A stretch of 13,639 nt of DNA. Source: an uncultured Clostridia bacterium. GTDB taxonomy: Bacteria; Bacillota; Clostridia; Oscillospirales; Ruminococcaceae. Location: assembly GCA_947165805.1 (NCBI GenBank), contig CAMVBT010000027.1:1-13639 (forward strand). The letters run 5' to 3'. Numbering within the stretch: position 1 is the first letter of the stretch; every line of letters begins with the position of its first letter. The notes beneath the pieces were generated by a model. That model made no database searches and was not told the origin of the DNA. It saw only the letters and a list, made by a program, of their open reading frames with translations. Positions 13,399 through 13,639 of this stretch are shown here, piece after piece. Position numbers and translations under genes: made by a program.

Positions 13399-13639
13399 AT
13401 GAACGAGATAACAGTAAGGGTAGGCACCGGCGGAGGCGCCTCGATAACAGTTGACAGCGAGCTTTCGCTCACGTCGGAGAACCCGGTGCAGAACAAAGTG
13501 ATAACCGCGGCTCTCGGGGGCAAGGCGAATACAGCCGACCTTGCGGCGGTCGCGCAGTCCGGCAGCTACAACGATCTTTCCGACAAGCCGTCCATACCCG
13601 CGGCGGTCACGGTGGACAGTGCGCTTTCGGCTTCGTCCG
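13399..13639 (+). CDS. Tail fibre / receptor-binding protein, 3' truncated by window end
   Basis: ATG 13399 follows GAGGAGGG (13387-13394), and the frame is open to the window end (80 codons). The protein opens MNEITVRVGTGGGASITVDS, followed by a segment with SENPVQNKVITAAL, then SGSYNDLSDKPSIPAAV. The start of a second copy, VDSALSASS, resembles VDSELSLTS of the first. These 'VDS-LS-S-NPVQNKV' and 'GSYNDL-DKP-IP' elements are standard repeats in the shafts of Clostridia phage fibres. The fibre body and receptor-binding tip lie beyond the window. Confidence 0.8.
   Translation, partial: MNEITVRVGTGGGASITVDSELSLTSENPVQNKVITAALGGKANTADLAAVAQSGSYNDLSDKPSIPAAVTVDSALSASS

Noticed and set aside
12774..13523. 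249-codon antisense open frame over the XhlA-like and BppU-like genes
   Set aside because: It covers three + strand genes with good ribosome binding sites and known folds, and shows no family features of its own.
1..13639. CRISPR arrays, tRNA or rRNA genes, insertion sequences, attachment sites
   Set aside because: I saw no regularly spaced direct repeats, cloverleaf-like sequences, transposase motifs or integrase-linked repeats by eye. The repeats present are protein-coding.

Overview
This window is a stretch of a temperate-type siphovirus genome (phage or integrated prophage). It holds part of the head module, the head-tail joining genes, the whole tail tube and tape-measure module, and the start of the host-recognition module. 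All genes lie on the + strand, are packed tightly (several ATGA or TAATG overlaps) and mostly have strong AGGAGG-like ribosome binding sites. The protein families match the A118-like arrangement seen in Firmicutes: GP20-type scaffold, HK97-fold capsid, Minor_capsid_1/2/3 series, Gp15 chaperone and TP901-type tape measure. With intermediate G+C this suggests a gut Clostridia host (Ruminococcus / Oscillospirales-like). The host assignment is inference.

Layout. Bases 3-1130 are the 3' end of a large head-associated gene, probably MuF. It carries a zincin-like metallopeptidase motif followed by a papain-fold (Tox-PL-like) toxin domain. A small acidic gene (1130-1363) is translationally coupled to it and is the candidate immunity gene. 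A 213-base gap with consecutive hairpins, two of them terminator-like, separates this cassette from the scaffold (1577-2176), the major capsid protein (2189-3253) and a 52-residue Pro/Lys-rich protein (3271-3429). Next come four head-tail joining proteins (3445-4980) and the major tail protein (4999-5745). A strong intrinsic terminator at 5768-5811 divides the tube gene from the tail chaperones (5832-6862), the tape measure (6863-9910), a distal-tail-like protein (9910-10281) and a hub-like protein (10283-11386). The last block is a tail spike with YadA-like repeats and a Peptidase_G2 self-cleaving C-terminus (11337-12740), an XhlA-like membrane protein (12751-13035), a BppU-like protein (13038-13388) and a fibre gene cut by the window end (from 13399).

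How the genes work together. The scaffold and capsid build the procapsid, the connector and minor capsid proteins close the head and join it to the tail, and the tube polymerises around the tape measure with chaperone help. Hub, spike and fibres form the adsorption apparatus. The MuF-linked toxin would be carried in or on the virion, or delivered to or expressed in the host, with the lysogen or producing cell protected by the downstream immunity gene.

Most interesting points: (1) the MuF-toxin/immunity cassette, with an abrupt drop in G+C where the papain-like module begins; (2) an intrinsic-terminator-like hairpin inside the coding sequence just before the major tail gene, with another just after it; (3) extra beta-domains on both the major capsid and the major tail protein; (4) the hub/spike junction, where the spike frame has no ATG and no clear ribosome binding site, pointing to a frameshift or a TTG start; (5) a possible -1 frameshift between the two tail chaperones.
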